Shown one piece after another: positions 1 to 6,944 of a DNA stretch of 12,730 bases. The position numbers and the translations under genes are program-made. The notes under the pieces were generated by a model, which was not told the origin of the DNA, did no database searches, and worked only from the letters and a program-made list of their open reading frames with translations. Every line of letters begins with the position of its first letter. Position 1 is the stretch's first letter. This DNA comes from Chloroflexota bacterium. GTDB lineage: Bacteria > Chloroflexota > Dehalococcoidia > GIF9 > UBA5620. The stretch covers positions 1-12,730 of the forward strand of contig JAPLHH010000095.1 of assembly GCA_026389735.1 (NCBI GenBank), in the 5' to 3' direction.

Positions 1-67
1 TTAATGTTACTAATTTCCACGAAGGAAATTGTACCTTCTATTGAAAAGAAAATTAGTGTCTAAGTCT

Positions 68-82
68 GGTAATATCATTACC
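68..82 (-). other. Hairpin just downstream of tRNA-Val
   Basis: GGTAAT / ATTACC form a 6-bp stem with a 3-nt loop, beginning 5 nt past the encoded CCA. No U-run follows, so it may serve 3' processing or stability of the precursor rather than be a clear intrinsic terminator. A second hairpin, AATTTCC/GGAAATT with a 5-nt loop, lies at 12-30. Neither has a proven role. Confidence 0.35.
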
Positions 83-86
83 TTTA

Positions 87-162
87 TGGTGGGCGGTACT
101 GGACTTGAACCGGTGACCTCTGCGATGTCAACGCAGCGCTCTAACCACTGAGCTAACCGCCC
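87..162 (-). tRNA. tRNA-Val (anticodon GAC), CCA encoded
   Basis: On the minus strand a complete cloverleaf folds. The acceptor stem is GGGCGGT/ACCGCCC, followed by a D arm, an anticodon stem CTGCG/CGCAG with loop TTGACAT giving anticodon GAC (valine, GUC codon), and a T loop TTCAAGT. The discriminator A is at 90 and CCA is encoded at 89-87. The T stem (ACCGG/CCAGT) has one A.C mismatch in its middle, at plus-strand positions 100 and 112; the other four pairs are good. It has its own upstream promoter and is transcribed divergently from the glutamine synthetase gene. Confidence 0.95.
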
Positions 163-172
163 CTTACTATAC

Positions 173-201
173 ATTTTATCAGCGCTTTTATAGGCAGTCA
201 A
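173..201 (-). promoter_or_regulatory. Sigma-70 promoter of tRNA-Val
   Basis: Minus strand: -35 TTGACT (201-196), a 17-bp spacer and -10 TAAAAT (178-173). Transcription would start about 4 nt before the mature tRNA 5' end, a typical short leader for a tRNA gene. Confidence 0.75.
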
Positions 202-213
202 GCTTCACCCATC

Positions 214-242
214 TTGAATAAAGAGCTGGTCTCATCTATACT
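214..242 (+). promoter_or_regulatory. Sigma-70 promoter of glnA
   Basis: -35 TTGAAT (214-219), a 17-bp spacer and -10 TATACT (237-242). The predicted start near 249 leaves a leader of about 50 nt before the glnA start codon at 302. The -35 boxes of this promoter and the divergent tRNA-Val promoter lie only 12 bp apart. Confidence 0.7.
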
Positions 243-301
243 TTCACAAAACAGGAATATAAGAATAATCTGGAAATTTTGGTTGATTGGAGGGAAATAT
301 A

Positions 302-1639
302 ATGGCTAAAAAGGAAGACAAGGCTAAGGAATACGTACTTAAAAAGACAAGGGAGCAAAACATTAAGTTCATACGGCTATGGTTCACCGACATTCTGGGC
401 TTTCTGAAAAGCTTTTCCATCACTTCCGGGCAACTCGAGGAGGCATTAAACGATGGCATGGGCTTCGATGGCTCTTCCATCCAGGGCTTTGCCCGCATCG
501 ACGAAAGCGATATGATTGCCCTACCCGACCCCAACACCTACCAATTGATACCCTGGCGACCCAAAGAGCACGGGGTAGCTAGAATGTTCTGCGATATATA
601 CTGGCCCGGCGGGCAACCTTTTGAAGGCGACCCCCGGTACATATTGAAGAAAAACCTGAAACGGGCTGCTGACTTGGGATACACCTTCTACGTTGGGCCG
701 GAGCTGGAGTATTTCTACTTCAAGAATTCGGAGGGTACAGAATTTTTAGACCTGGGCGGCTATTTTGACCTGACACCACCGGAGATAGCCACAGACATAA
801 AGAGAGAAACGATTCTTTTCCTCGAAGAAATGGGAATCGACGTCGAGTACAGCCACCATGAAGTTGCCCCCAGCCAGCATGAAATAGACCTCCGCTACAC
901 CGATGCCTTGACCATGGCCGACAATGTGATGACCTATCGTTTAGTAGTAAAGCAGGTAGCCCAACGGCAAGGGGTTTATGCCACCTTTATGCCCAAACCG
1001 GTATTCGGTGTTAATGGCAGCGGCATGCATGTTCACATGTCGCTGTTCAAAGGCAACAGGAATGCCTTTTTCGATAAGGATGCCCCCCACCACCTGTCAG
1101 AAATAGGCAGAAGTTTCACGGCTGGCTTATTGAAACATGCCCCGGAAATCACTTCAGTCTGCAATCAGTGGATAAACTCCTACAAGCGACTCGTCCCGGG
1201 CTATGAAGCCCCTTGTTACATCACCTGGGCACGAAGAAACCGGGCCGACCTGATCAGGCTTCCTGAGTATAAACCGGGAAGAGAAACTGCTACCAGAATA
1301 GAACTCAGATCCCCAGACCCCGCATGCAACCCATATCTCGCTTTTAGCGTCATGCTCGCTGCTGGGCTCGAAGGAATTCAAAAGGGATACAAATTACCAC
1401 AACCTATAGAGGAGAACGTCTTTGAAATGGGCCCGGAAGAACGGGAACAGAAGAGGATAAAAACACTACCTGGCAGCCTGTACGAAGCTGTACAGCTTAC
1501 CGAAAAGAGCCAAATGGTCAGAGAAGCTCTAGGTGACCATGCCTTCAACAGCTTTATCAAGAATAAGAAGGTAGAATGGAATAGATACCGGACGCACGTA
1601 ACTGATTACGAATTAAAGAACTATCTGCCAATCCTGTAG
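302..1639 (+). CDS. glnA: Glutamine synthetase, type I (GSI-alpha)
   Basis: Makes glutamine from glutamate, ammonia and ATP in the cytoplasm, the main step of ammonia assimilation; the family forms dodecamers. The 445-residue length and lack of the roughly 25-residue insertion fit GSI-alpha. Visible motifs are FDGSSI (55-60), PELEYF with metal-binding glutamates (133-138), the HHEVAPSQHEID region (185-196), NGSGMHVHMS (238-247), NSYKRLVPGYEAP (292-304, the flap) and RIELRSPDP (332-340). Arg65 in GFARI matches the position of the feedback arginine of GSI-alpha enzymes. The residue at the adenylylation-tyrosine position is Phe374 (NVFEM), so control by adenylylation is not expected. The ATG at 302 is chosen because GGAGGGA lies 7 nt upstream; an in-frame TTG at 287 overlaps that ribosome site. 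The gene has its own promoter and no obvious operon partner. Confidence 0.97.
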   Translation: MAKKEDKAKEYVLKKTREQNIKFIRLWFTDILGFLKSFSITSGQLEEALNDGMGFDGSSIQGFARIDESDMIALPDPNTYQLIPWRPKEHGVARMFCDIYWPGGQPFEGDPRYILKKNLKRAADLGYTFYVGPELEYFYFKNSEGTEFLDLGGYFDLTPPEIATDIKRETILFLEEMGIDVEYSHHEVAPSQHEIDLRYTDALTMADNVMTYRLVVKQVAQRQGVYATFMPKPVFGVNGSGMHVHMSLFKGNRNAFFDKDAPHHLSEIGRSFTAGLLKHAPEITSVCNQWINSYKRLVPGYEAPCYITWARRNRADLIRLPEYKPGRETATRIELRSPDPACNPYLAFSVMLAAGLEGIQKGYKLPQPIEENVFEMGPEEREQKRIKTLPGSLYEAVQLTEKSQMVREALGDHAFNSFIKNKKVEWNRYRTHVTDYELKNYLPIL

Positions 1640-1752
1640 ACGAGACTCTGGCAACTAAGGCAGGGCGGAAGCCTCGATTTGGAGCAACTCTGAGGACTTC
1701 AGGCTACATTGGAGACACAATCCAGTCTGGTAGCAATCCAATAGAAAATAGC

Positions 1753-1977
1753 TTAACCCTTGGCACTGGACTTTATGTTGCTTGTCAGCAAAATCTGGAC
1801 AACACTACCGCATTTAGGGCAAGTAACCTCAATAGTAACAGGCTGCCTCATTACCCGCTCCACCAAGGCTGTAACCACGGAATCGATGTTATCCAGCCGC
1901 TTGTCTAACATCTCCACACGTTTCTTCATTTGCTCTTGTTCCATAGTTGTCCTTTTCTTTTCAGTCTTTTCAGGCAT
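1753..1977 (-). CDS. Small coiled-coil protein with a CPKCG motif, unknown function
   Basis: A 74-residue protein I cannot assign to a family. Residues 1 to about 50 are highly charged (EKTEKK, EQEQMKKRVEMLDKRLDNID) and should form a helix or coiled coil. Near the C-terminus sits a single CPKCG pair, half of a zinc ribbon, so a dimer could complete a zinc site (inference). The ATG at 1977 is chosen because GGAGG lies 5 nt upstream; a GTG at 1989 overlaps that ribosome site. The gene is convergent with glnA. A strong terminator lies directly ahead of the ribosome site, so expression may depend on read-through. It is short, but the ribosome site and sensible composition support it. Confidence 0.65.
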   Translation of the reverse strand: MPEKTEKKRTTMEQEQMKKRVEMLDKRLDNIDSVVTALVERVMRQPVTIEVTCPKCGSVVQILLTSNIKSSAKG

Positions 1978-1993
1978 TCTATCCTCCACTATG

Positions 1994-2031
1994 AAAACAA
2001 AAGAGGAGAGGTCATTGGAAATCCCCTCCTC
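1994..2031 (-). terminator. Intrinsic terminator between two small minus-strand genes
   Basis: On the minus strand GAGGAGGGG (2031-2023) pairs with CCTCTCCTC (2011-2003) over 9 bp with one G.U, loop 11 nt, followed directly by TTTTGTTTT. It lies 30 bp past the stop of the 107-aa gene and 8 nt ahead of the ribosome site of the 74-aa gene. It therefore ends the first transcript and may attenuate the second. Confidence 0.8.
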
Positions 2032-2061
2032 AATATTAACTCAACCTACTTGCAATTCCTT

Positions 2062-2385
2062 TCACAAGCTCTTCTCAGCTACTCCCATAGCGGACAGATA
2101 ATCCTTATCAGTCTTTATTAAGCCATCTACCTTGGCACCTACTGTTCCCTCCAAATACTTCCGGAAAGCTTCACGAGCCCCCGGAGAACTCTGGAGTGCC
2201 TCTTTAGCTCGTTGCCACTCCTCAGTAGTCAATTCACCTATCCGTTCTGGACTCAATGGGAATTCTTCCCCCATCACACGCTCTGCTCTATCAAGAACCC
2301 TGCTTGTAACTGCCCGCTTCAGGCGATCAAAGGAGAGGAATTCCTCGTTGGCGTAAGGCCTCGGTGACCACGTCTCGTCTTTCAT
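2062..2385 (-). CDS. Hypothetical protein, 107 aa
   Basis: Not recognised. The protein is hydrophilic and apparently all-helical. The first half contains RLKRAVTSRVLDRAERVMGEE and the second half LTTEEWQRAKEAL; there is no signal peptide, membrane segment or cysteine. That fits a small cytoplasmic protein. ATG at 2385 has GGAGG 7 nt upstream. A near-consensus promoter lies about 45-70 bp upstream and a strong terminator 30 bp downstream, so it forms a complete single-gene transcription unit. These signals are the main reason to trust it as real. Confidence 0.75.
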   Translation of the reverse strand: MKDETWSPRPYANEEFLSFDRLKRAVTSRVLDRAERVMGEEFPLSPERIGELTTEEWQRAKEALQSSPGAREAFRKYLEGTVGAKVDGLIKTDKDYLSAMGVAEKSL

Positions 2386-2428
2386 CTCACAACCTCCGGC
2401 TCTTTATTATAACCTCTTTTTATCGCCT

Positions 2429-2457
2429 ATAATATGCCCCATCGACTGCCGTGTCAA
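2429..2457 (-). promoter_or_regulatory. Strong sigma-70 promoter of the 107-aa gene
   Basis: Minus strand: perfect -35 TTGACA (2457-2452), a 17-bp spacer and -10 TATTAT (2434-2429). It is the best host promoter in the window. The leader would be about 37 nt to the ATG at 2385. Confidence 0.8.
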
Positions 2458-2504
2458 GTCCCCTCCCACAGGACAGGAGGAGGCTCGAATAATCTACCGA
2501 ACCA

Positions 2505-3308
2505 CTAGTGAATATTGTAAACCATCTGGACGGTGACTCGAATTTCCAACTCGCCGGGGCTAATTGGAGTCGGTGCTGGAGCTGCGCCCTCAGCCTTCAT
2601 TGCATAGTCTCTAACTACTACCTGCGGCACATACTGAGTGCCTTCAGAAATATATAGCAGCTTGCCCAGCTTAATATCCGCCACATCGGCCATCTGTTTC
2701 GCCTTCGCTATGGCATCTCCTACTGCCTTAGCCCGTGCCTCTTTGTAGTAAGGCGTTGGGTCGTCGATGGTAAAACCTATGTTATCAATCCTAGTCAAGT
2801 CGCCACCGGCCTCAGCTACAGCATCGATGATAGGTCCAGCTTTGTCCAGTTGCCTTATTTTGGCAAATACCATATTTGTCACGCGATAGCCAATGGTTAT
2901 CTCCCTTTGCTCATCCTCAATCCATTTTCGCACCGGATAGATGCTAAACCTCTGCGTTTGAATATCCTTTTCAGCTACGCCGTTAGACTTAAGCGCCTTC
3001 ATAACTCCATCCATAGCCTCAGCCGCATCCCGCTGTGCCTGTGCCACAGTCTTCGCTTCAGCCTCTATGCCGAGACTCAGTAAAACAATATCGGGACTCG
3101 CCATTGTCTTGCCTTCACCAGTTACCCACAAGCCGACTTGTTGTTGGCTATAGATTATCCCAAATTGTCCACCGAATTCCGGTGCTTCAACATAGGCAGA
3201 AATAGCTGGTGGCGAAACGCGGTCAGCTTCACCACGCACACAACCACCAATACCTATCAAAACCACGACTAATATCAAACCAGATAACAATAACCAAACT
3301 TTTCTCAT
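2505..3308 (-). CDS. SIMPL domain (DUF541) lipoprotein, YggE-like
   Basis: A 267-residue envelope protein. Residues 1-23 are a lipoprotein signal: KxW start, hydrophobic stretch, then I-G-G-C with lipidated Cys23. The mature part is a SIMPL/DUF541 domain. It shows the family's opening strand (VGLWVTGEGKTMASPDIVLLSLGIEA), the helix with TVAQAQRDAAEAM, YRVTN in mid-domain and the region KARAKAVGDAIAKAKQMADVA ahead of the C-terminal strands ending in VTVQMVYNI. The domain spans most of residues 55-267. E. coli YggE is linked to oxidative stress tolerance, but the biochemical role of the family is not settled. ATG at 3308 has AGGAGG 5 nt upstream. The gene is single and divergent from lepB. Confidence 0.88.
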   Translation of the reverse strand: MRKVWLLLSGLILVVVLIGIGGCVRGEADRVSPPAISAYVEAPEFGGQFGIIYSQQQVGLWVTGEGKTMASPDIVLLSLGIEAEAKTVAQAQRDAAEAMDGVMKALKSNGVAEKDIQTQRFSIYPVRKWIEDEQREITIGYRVTNMVFAKIRQLDKAGPIIDAVAEAGGDLTRIDNIGFTIDDPTPYYKEARAKAVGDAIAKAKQMADVADIKLGKLLYISEGTQYVPQVVVRDYAMKAEGAAPAPTPISPGELEIRVTVQMVYNIH

Positions 3309-3380
3309 TAAAACCTCCTTAAATTCATTTTTCAGTGCCCTGTCTTCTTGCTCACCTAGTTCATGAGCATCACCCCTTTC

Positions 3381-3386
3381 ATTATA
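3381..3386 (-). promoter_or_regulatory. Possible -10 box for the SIMPL lipoprotein gene
   Basis: A perfect TATAAT on the minus strand (3386-3381), about 70 bp before the start codon, with no recognisable -35 at 16-18 bp. Position and -10 quality are good, but without a -35 the call is tentative. Confidence 0.4.
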
Positions 3387-3476
3387 ATAGCATCCAGGTA
3401 CTGATTACCACCATATATAACGGTAAACTAGACTCCTTAGTTTAGTTTAAAAATGGCAGAAAAAGCTGGCATAGAT

Positions 3477-3482
3477 TATAAT
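3477..3482 (+). promoter_or_regulatory. Possible -10 box for lepB-pyrE
   Basis: Perfect TATAAT at 3477-3482, with a poor -35. The predicted start near 3489 gives a leader of only about 20 nt, in which no ribosome site is seen. Confidence 0.45.
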
Positions 3483-3508
3483 AACACGAGCTTAACTGTA
3501 ACAAACCG

Positions 3509-4123
3509 ATGAAATTTTTCCGCGATATCATTGCGCCCATACTTGTCGGACTCGCTGTTTTCGCCATTTTTCAAGCTTCGGTGGGAAGCTTCAAAGTATA
3601 TGGCTCATCCATGTTACCTGGCATCGAACAAGGCGATTACATACTGGTCAGTAAAGCTGCTTATTTCTTTAATGAGCCTCAACACGGCGACATAATAGTC
3701 CTCCACTCCCCACAGGACCCTAACACAGACCTTATCAAGCGAATTATTGCCGTGCCTGGCGACACCGTGGAAATCAAGGACAACACAGTATTTGTCAACG
3801 ATACTGCCTTAGTTGAACTTTACACCCTGGAGTCACCACACTACCTTATGCTATCCGAGGAAATTCCCACTGGTCACTACTTTGTTCTCGGCGACAACCG
3901 CAACAACAGCTCCGATTCACACAGAGGTTGGACAGTACCTCGAGAAAACATCATTGGCAGGGCTTGGATAACTTACTGGCCGCCTTATAGATGGGGGATA
4001 ATAAAACACTATAAGCTTAATGTGGGGAAGCAAGCAGCCGAAGTTGGTAAACCCAGCTTGGTAATGAAAACACTATGTCCGACGAGACAATACAAATCTT
4101 CAAAGACGCCGGGGCTATACTAG
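3509..4123 (+). CDS. lepB: Signal peptidase I
   Basis: Cleaves signal peptides from secreted proteins at the outer face of the membrane. One N-terminal membrane helix (residues about 7-25) is followed by the S26 protease domain. Ser34 in GSSMLP is the nucleophile, Lys77 in IKRIIAVPGD the general base, and GDNRNNSSDSHRG (128-140) the conserved box E. Length 204 aa fits the short Gram-positive-like or Chloroflexi-like enzymes. No clear Shine-Dalgarno precedes ATG 3509. The last 17 codons overlap pyrE in another frame by 49 nt. The tail after about residue 172 has no family motif and is probably an extension caused by a drifted stop. The overlap suggests transcription together with pyrE. Confidence 0.93.
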   Translation: MKFFRDIIAPILVGLAVFAIFQASVGSFKVYGSSMLPGIEQGDYILVSKAAYFFNEPQHGDIIVLHSPQDPNTDLIKRIIAVPGDTVEIKDNTVFVNDTALVELYTLESPHYLMLSEEIPTGHYFVLGDNRNNSSDSHRGWTVPRENIIGRAWITYWPPYRWGIIKHYKLNVGKQAAEVGKPSLVMKTLCPTRQYKSSKTPGLY

Positions 4124-4641
4124 AAGGGCACTTTTTGCTGACTTCAGGGCTGCACTCACCAGTCTATTGGGAGAAGTTCCGCGTCTTGCAATACCCGCGT
4201 TACACCGAAAAGCTCTGCCGGCTCATTGCCGAACACTTCAAGAAAGACGAGGTTCAAATAGTTGCCGGTCCAACTACCGGCGGCATTATCCTGGCTTTTG
4301 AAGTGGCTAAGCAGTTAGGCGTAAAGGGAATATTCGCTGAAGAAGAAGGTGAGACAAGGGTTTTTCGGCGTGGTTTTTCCATCAACCCCGGTAACCGCGT
4401 TCTTATTGTCGACGATATTTTGACCACTGGTAGCTCCATAACCGAAGTAATGGACGCTGTTAAAAAGCTTATGGGTATTATCGTCGGCATTGGCGTGCTG
4501 GTTGACCGAGCCGAACAAAAAAGGGAATTCGGTGTGCCCCTTTTTAGCTGCCTGCAAGCTACAACCGTTACTTATCCCCCAGCAGAGTGCCCCCTATGTG
4601 CCGCTGGCATCCCACTGGTGAAGCTTGGCGGACAGACATAA
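4075..4641 (+). CDS. pyrE: Orotate phosphoribosyltransferase
   Basis: Converts orotate and PRPP to orotidine 5'-phosphate in pyrimidine synthesis, in the cytoplasm. The 188-residue protein has the PRPP-binding motif VLIVDDILTTGSS at 109-121. It also has the N-terminal ILEGHFLLTSGLHSP (15-29) typical of PyrE and GPTTGGIILA (65-74) in the core. The C-terminal CPLCAAGIPLVKLG (172-185) resembles the version found in thermophile-type PyrE enzymes. The start at 4075 lies inside lepB (49-nt overlap, different frame) with only a weak ribosome site. Translation is therefore probably coupled to lepB. No other pyr gene is in the window. Confidence 0.95.
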   Translation: MSDETIQIFKDAGAILEGHFLLTSGLHSPVYWEKFRVLQYPRYTEKLCRLIAEHFKKDEVQIVAGPTTGGIILAFEVAKQLGVKGIFAEEEGETRVFRRGFSINPGNRVLIVDDILTTGSSITEVMDAVKKLMGIIVGIGVLVDRAEQKREFGVPLFSCLQATTVTYPPAECPLCAAGIPLVKLGGQT

Positions 4642-4657
4642 AGTCATAGCTTTTCCC

Positions 4658-4686
4658 TTGACACCTACAGGCTAAAAACTTAAAAT
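4658..4686 (+). promoter_or_regulatory. Sigma-70 promoter of tRNA-Phe
   Basis: Perfect -35 TTGACA (4658-4663), a 17-bp spacer and -10 TAAAAT (4681-4686). The tRNA begins 9 bp past the -10, so transcription starts almost at its 5' end. The -10 matches that of the tRNA-Val promoter. Confidence 0.8.
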
Positions 4687-4694
4687 GACCCCGC

Positions 4695-4770
<76 letters not shown>

Positions 4771-4778
4771 CTGATTGA

Positions 4779-4832
4779 AGCTAAAATGCCCCCAGAAGTG
4801 ATTAACATAACAGGGGCGTTTTCATTTTAGCT
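4779..4832. terminator. Bidirectional terminator between tRNA-Phe and int
   Basis: AAAATGCCCC (4783-4792) pairs with GGGGCGTTTT (4813-4822) over 10 bp with one G.U, loop 20 nt, with T-rich tails on both strands. A competing 10-bp perfect inverted repeat uses the same left arm: AGCTAAAATG (4779-4788) with CATTTTAGCT (4823-4832). It can end both the tRNA-Phe transcript and the int transcript. Confidence 0.7.
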
Positions 4833-4846
4833 AACGGATAGCTAAC
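4779..4846. repeat. Cluster of AGCTAA motifs beside the attachment site
   Basis: AGCTAA[A/C] occurs four times in 68 bp: 4779 (+), 4832-4823 (-), 4829 (+) and 4840 (+). The last two are exact 8-bp copies of TAGCTAAC with an 11-bp period, at 4828-4835 and 4839-4846. They could be recombinase or excisionase arm sites (inference), as they lie between the tRNA 3' end and int. The last copy covers the int stop codon. Confidence 0.4.
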
Positions 4847-6020
4847 CAAGTTTTGCAACAAGCTCTTTTTTAGGCGTGGAAATAAAGGCTTCATCAAAAC
4901 GGATGGCTGCGGCTTCTTGAAGTCCTGGCGCTACATGGCTGTAAGTGTCTAGAGTAACCTGGATACTGGCATGTCCTAATCGTTCCTGAACTATCTTGGG
5001 GTGAATACCCTGTTTCAACATTAAGGAAGCATGGCTATGTCGAGCATCATGTAGCCGTATGCCTTTCAGACCAGTACGTTGCGCCAGCTTAGCCCAGGCA
5101 TGGCTTACTGTATCCGGCAATAATGGCCTTCCGTCAGACTGAGATAATACTAAATCGTCGTCAACTAATAGTGTGCCTAACATTAGACGTATTTGTCCTT
5201 GCTGCTTTTTGTGTTCTTTAAGAACAAGAATAGCCGATGGCGGAAGTGCTATAGTCCGGCGCCCCTTTGCTGTTTTAGGCGTTCTGAAAACCAGGCTCTT
5301 ATCACGTAAATGATGTAAGCTTCGATTAACCGATATCTGGCCCAGAATTAAGTCAACATCGCACCATCGTAAAGCTAATAGCTCAGACCGCCTCATTCCA
5401 GTAAAAAGTGCCATATAGAATAGGGTATAGTAAGGGGTAGATTTGGCAGCTTCGAGGAAAGTCTGGATATTGTCCTCATTCATTACATGCATTTCTGGGC
5501 GCTGACAATGTGGTAGGTCAATGGCATCTGCGGGATTCCGTGAAATCAGCCCCCACTTCACCGCGATGTGCAAAGAACGATGCAAAACCATGTGATGCTG
5601 TCTTACTGTCACCGGATTGAGGTTCCCCCTGCCATCACACCGCCCGCCTGAGAGCATTTCTGAGTAATAGCGTTGTAAATGTTCTGGCTTTATTTGCGTT
5701 AGCGGTATATTTCCAAGATTGGGGACTAAGTGCTGGCGTATGATAGACTCATAACCCTCTACCGTCCTGGGGGAAAGATTAGGCTGGGCATATTCTCTAA
5801 GCCATCTCGTGAGATATTCCGCAAGGGTAGTCTTGCCAGGCTTCATAAACGTGCCGTTGTCGAGTTGGTGAAGTATCTCAGCAAGCCTCTTTTCAGCATC
5901 CTTCTTAGTTCCCTTAACGCTAATCCATTGCTGTTTACGCTTCCTAGTAATGGGGTCAATTCCTAGGTTAAGGACGACCGTGTAGCTATTCTTATACCGC
6001 TTGATTATGTGGCCTCTCAT
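4842..6020 (-). CDS. int: Tyrosine site-specific recombinase (integrase)
   Basis: Catalyses integration and excision of the element through strand exchange at att sites. The 392-residue protein has the layout of Tn916/phage-type integrases. Residues about 1-55 are an arm-binding beta domain (YTVVLNLGIDPITRKRKQ), 62-165 a SAM-like core-binding domain, and 175-375 the catalytic domain. Catalytic residues are Arg210 (TGMRRSEL), Lys249 (TPKTAKGRR hairpin), His324 and Arg327 (LHDARH), His350 (LGHASI) and Tyr360 (LDTYSHV). All are present, so the enzyme looks active. ATG 6020 has AGGAGG 6 nt upstream. It is the last gene of a two-gene minus-strand operon and reads toward tRNA-Phe. Confidence 0.96.
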   Translation of the reverse strand: MRGHIIKRYKNSYTVVLNLGIDPITRKRKQQWISVKGTKKDAEKRLAEILHQLDNGTFMKPGKTTLAEYLTRWLREYAQPNLSPRTVEGYESIIRQHLVPNLGNIPLTQIKPEHLQRYYSEMLSGGRCDGRGNLNPVTVRQHHMVLHRSLHIAVKWGLISRNPADAIDLPHCQRPEMHVMNEDNIQTFLEAAKSTPYYTLFYMALFTGMRRSELLALRWCDVDLILGQISVNRSLHHLRDKSLVFRTPKTAKGRRTIALPPSAILVLKEHKKQQGQIRLMLGTLLVDDDLVLSQSDGRPLLPDTVSHAWAKLAQRTGLKGIRLHDARHSHASLMLKQGIHPKIVQERLGHASIQVTLDTYSHVAPGLQEAAAIRFDEAFISTPKKELVAKLG

Positions 6021-6031
6021 GTTGTGCCTCC

Positions 6032-6937
6032 TTATGTTTGATATTGAGCATTGAGTTTCTTGTAAATCAAGTCATAGGCTCGCTGGATTCCCTTCCAGGT
6101 TGTATATCTCCCGTTCCTGTGTCTCTGATTCCATTCCTCTTGCAAGCACTTCCAGAAGATTACTACAGTGCCTTTCCTTTGTGGCGCCCCCCCCCGTTCT
6201 TGCACCATTGCATAAAGCTCCAAGTGCCTTTCTTTAAATCGCTTGCCTTTTTTAACCCCCAGAGCTCCTTTAACGGTATGGTAGATTTCAAGCAATTCCT
6301 CAAACCCTAGCTCAGTATAGACCTTTATATCCACATAAAAGCATTTGCGTCTCCCCTTGCAATATTCTCTCCCCGGCATCCTAACTTCGTAAGGCAATGA
6401 AAGTGGCTTAATGTCCGCCAGGACATAATATCCAAGGCTCTCACTTGATATACCTGTTTCGCCAGATAGCACAAACAATTTTTCTTGAACTTCGTCCCAC
6501 ATTTCAGCTTCCTTAGAAGAGAACTCCGGCAATTCATTCTCGTGGTATCCGTATACTGCTACGAGACCGGCACGCTCCATGAGCTCAACCTCGATAGGTT
6601 CTAGCCACCTTTCTGCCTCCTTGAAACTACCAAAAGGTGGCTCCCCACTGCCGAAATAGGTTTTTCTAATAGCTTTAATCTCAGGTTTGAGCAATTCTGC
6701 TAAAGAGTCGCTAGTCAACAAGGCGTGAGCGTTTAACTTCCCGCCTGATAAATAGTCTTCACCTTTGGTGGACTGCATCAATGAGAGCATCCTAGGGATG
6801 AACTGAATAACTCTTGGTACATCCCACCTTTCATATTTTATTATGCCTTCAAGCAAACCTACAGCCATAGGAACATGCTGTACTAACTCAGGTGGGCAAT
6901 GTGTTTGCACTTCTTCTATAAATTCCTTCTTGTTCAT
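6032..6937 (-). CDS. Unknown 301-aa protein in operon with integrase
   Basis: I do not recognise a family. The protein is soluble, with no signal peptide or membrane segment, and mixed alpha/beta in feel. It contains a Cys/basic patch REYCKGRRKCFYVD near the middle (about residues 191-204). A basic, Trp/Tyr-rich C-terminus (WNQRHRNGRYTTWKGIQRAY) could bind DNA (inference). The stop lies 11 bp before int, with the int ribosome site in the gap, so both come from one transcript. ATG 6937 has only a weak AAAGAG ribosome site. It takes the place often held by an element's repressor or recombination helper, but sequence does not prove such a role. Its promoter shares its -10 with the opposite promoter. 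Confidence 0.8.
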   Translation of the reverse strand: MNKKEFIEEVQTHCPPELVQHVPMAVGLLEGIIKYERWDVPRVIQFIPRMLSLMQSTKGEDYLSGGKLNAHALLTSDSLAELLKPEIKAIRKTYFGSGEPPFGSFKEAERWLEPIEVELMERAGLVAVYGYHENELPEFSSKEAEMWDEVQEKLFVLSGETGISSESLGYYVLADIKPLSLPYEVRMPGREYCKGRRKCFYVDIKVYTELGFEELLEIYHTVKGALGVKKGKRFKERHLELYAMVQERGGAPQRKGTVVIFWKCLQEEWNQRHRNGRYTTWKGIQRAYDLIYKKLNAQYQT

Positions 6938-6944
6938 GTCAACA

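Noticed and set aside
10..201. Minus-strand open frame of 63 codons across the tRNA-Val gene
   Set aside because: Its core (RLAQWLERCVDIAEVTGSSPV) is simply translated tRNA sequence, a well-known false protein; the tRNA explains it.
2460..2486. CCTCC/GGAGG hairpin downstream of the SIMPL gene as its terminator
   Set aside because: No U-run follows on the minus strand, and it abuts the -35 box of the next promoter.
4254..4557. Minus-strand open frames opposite pyrE
   Set aside because: pyrE has all family motifs on the plus strand; the opposite frames have no recognisable pattern or ribosome site.
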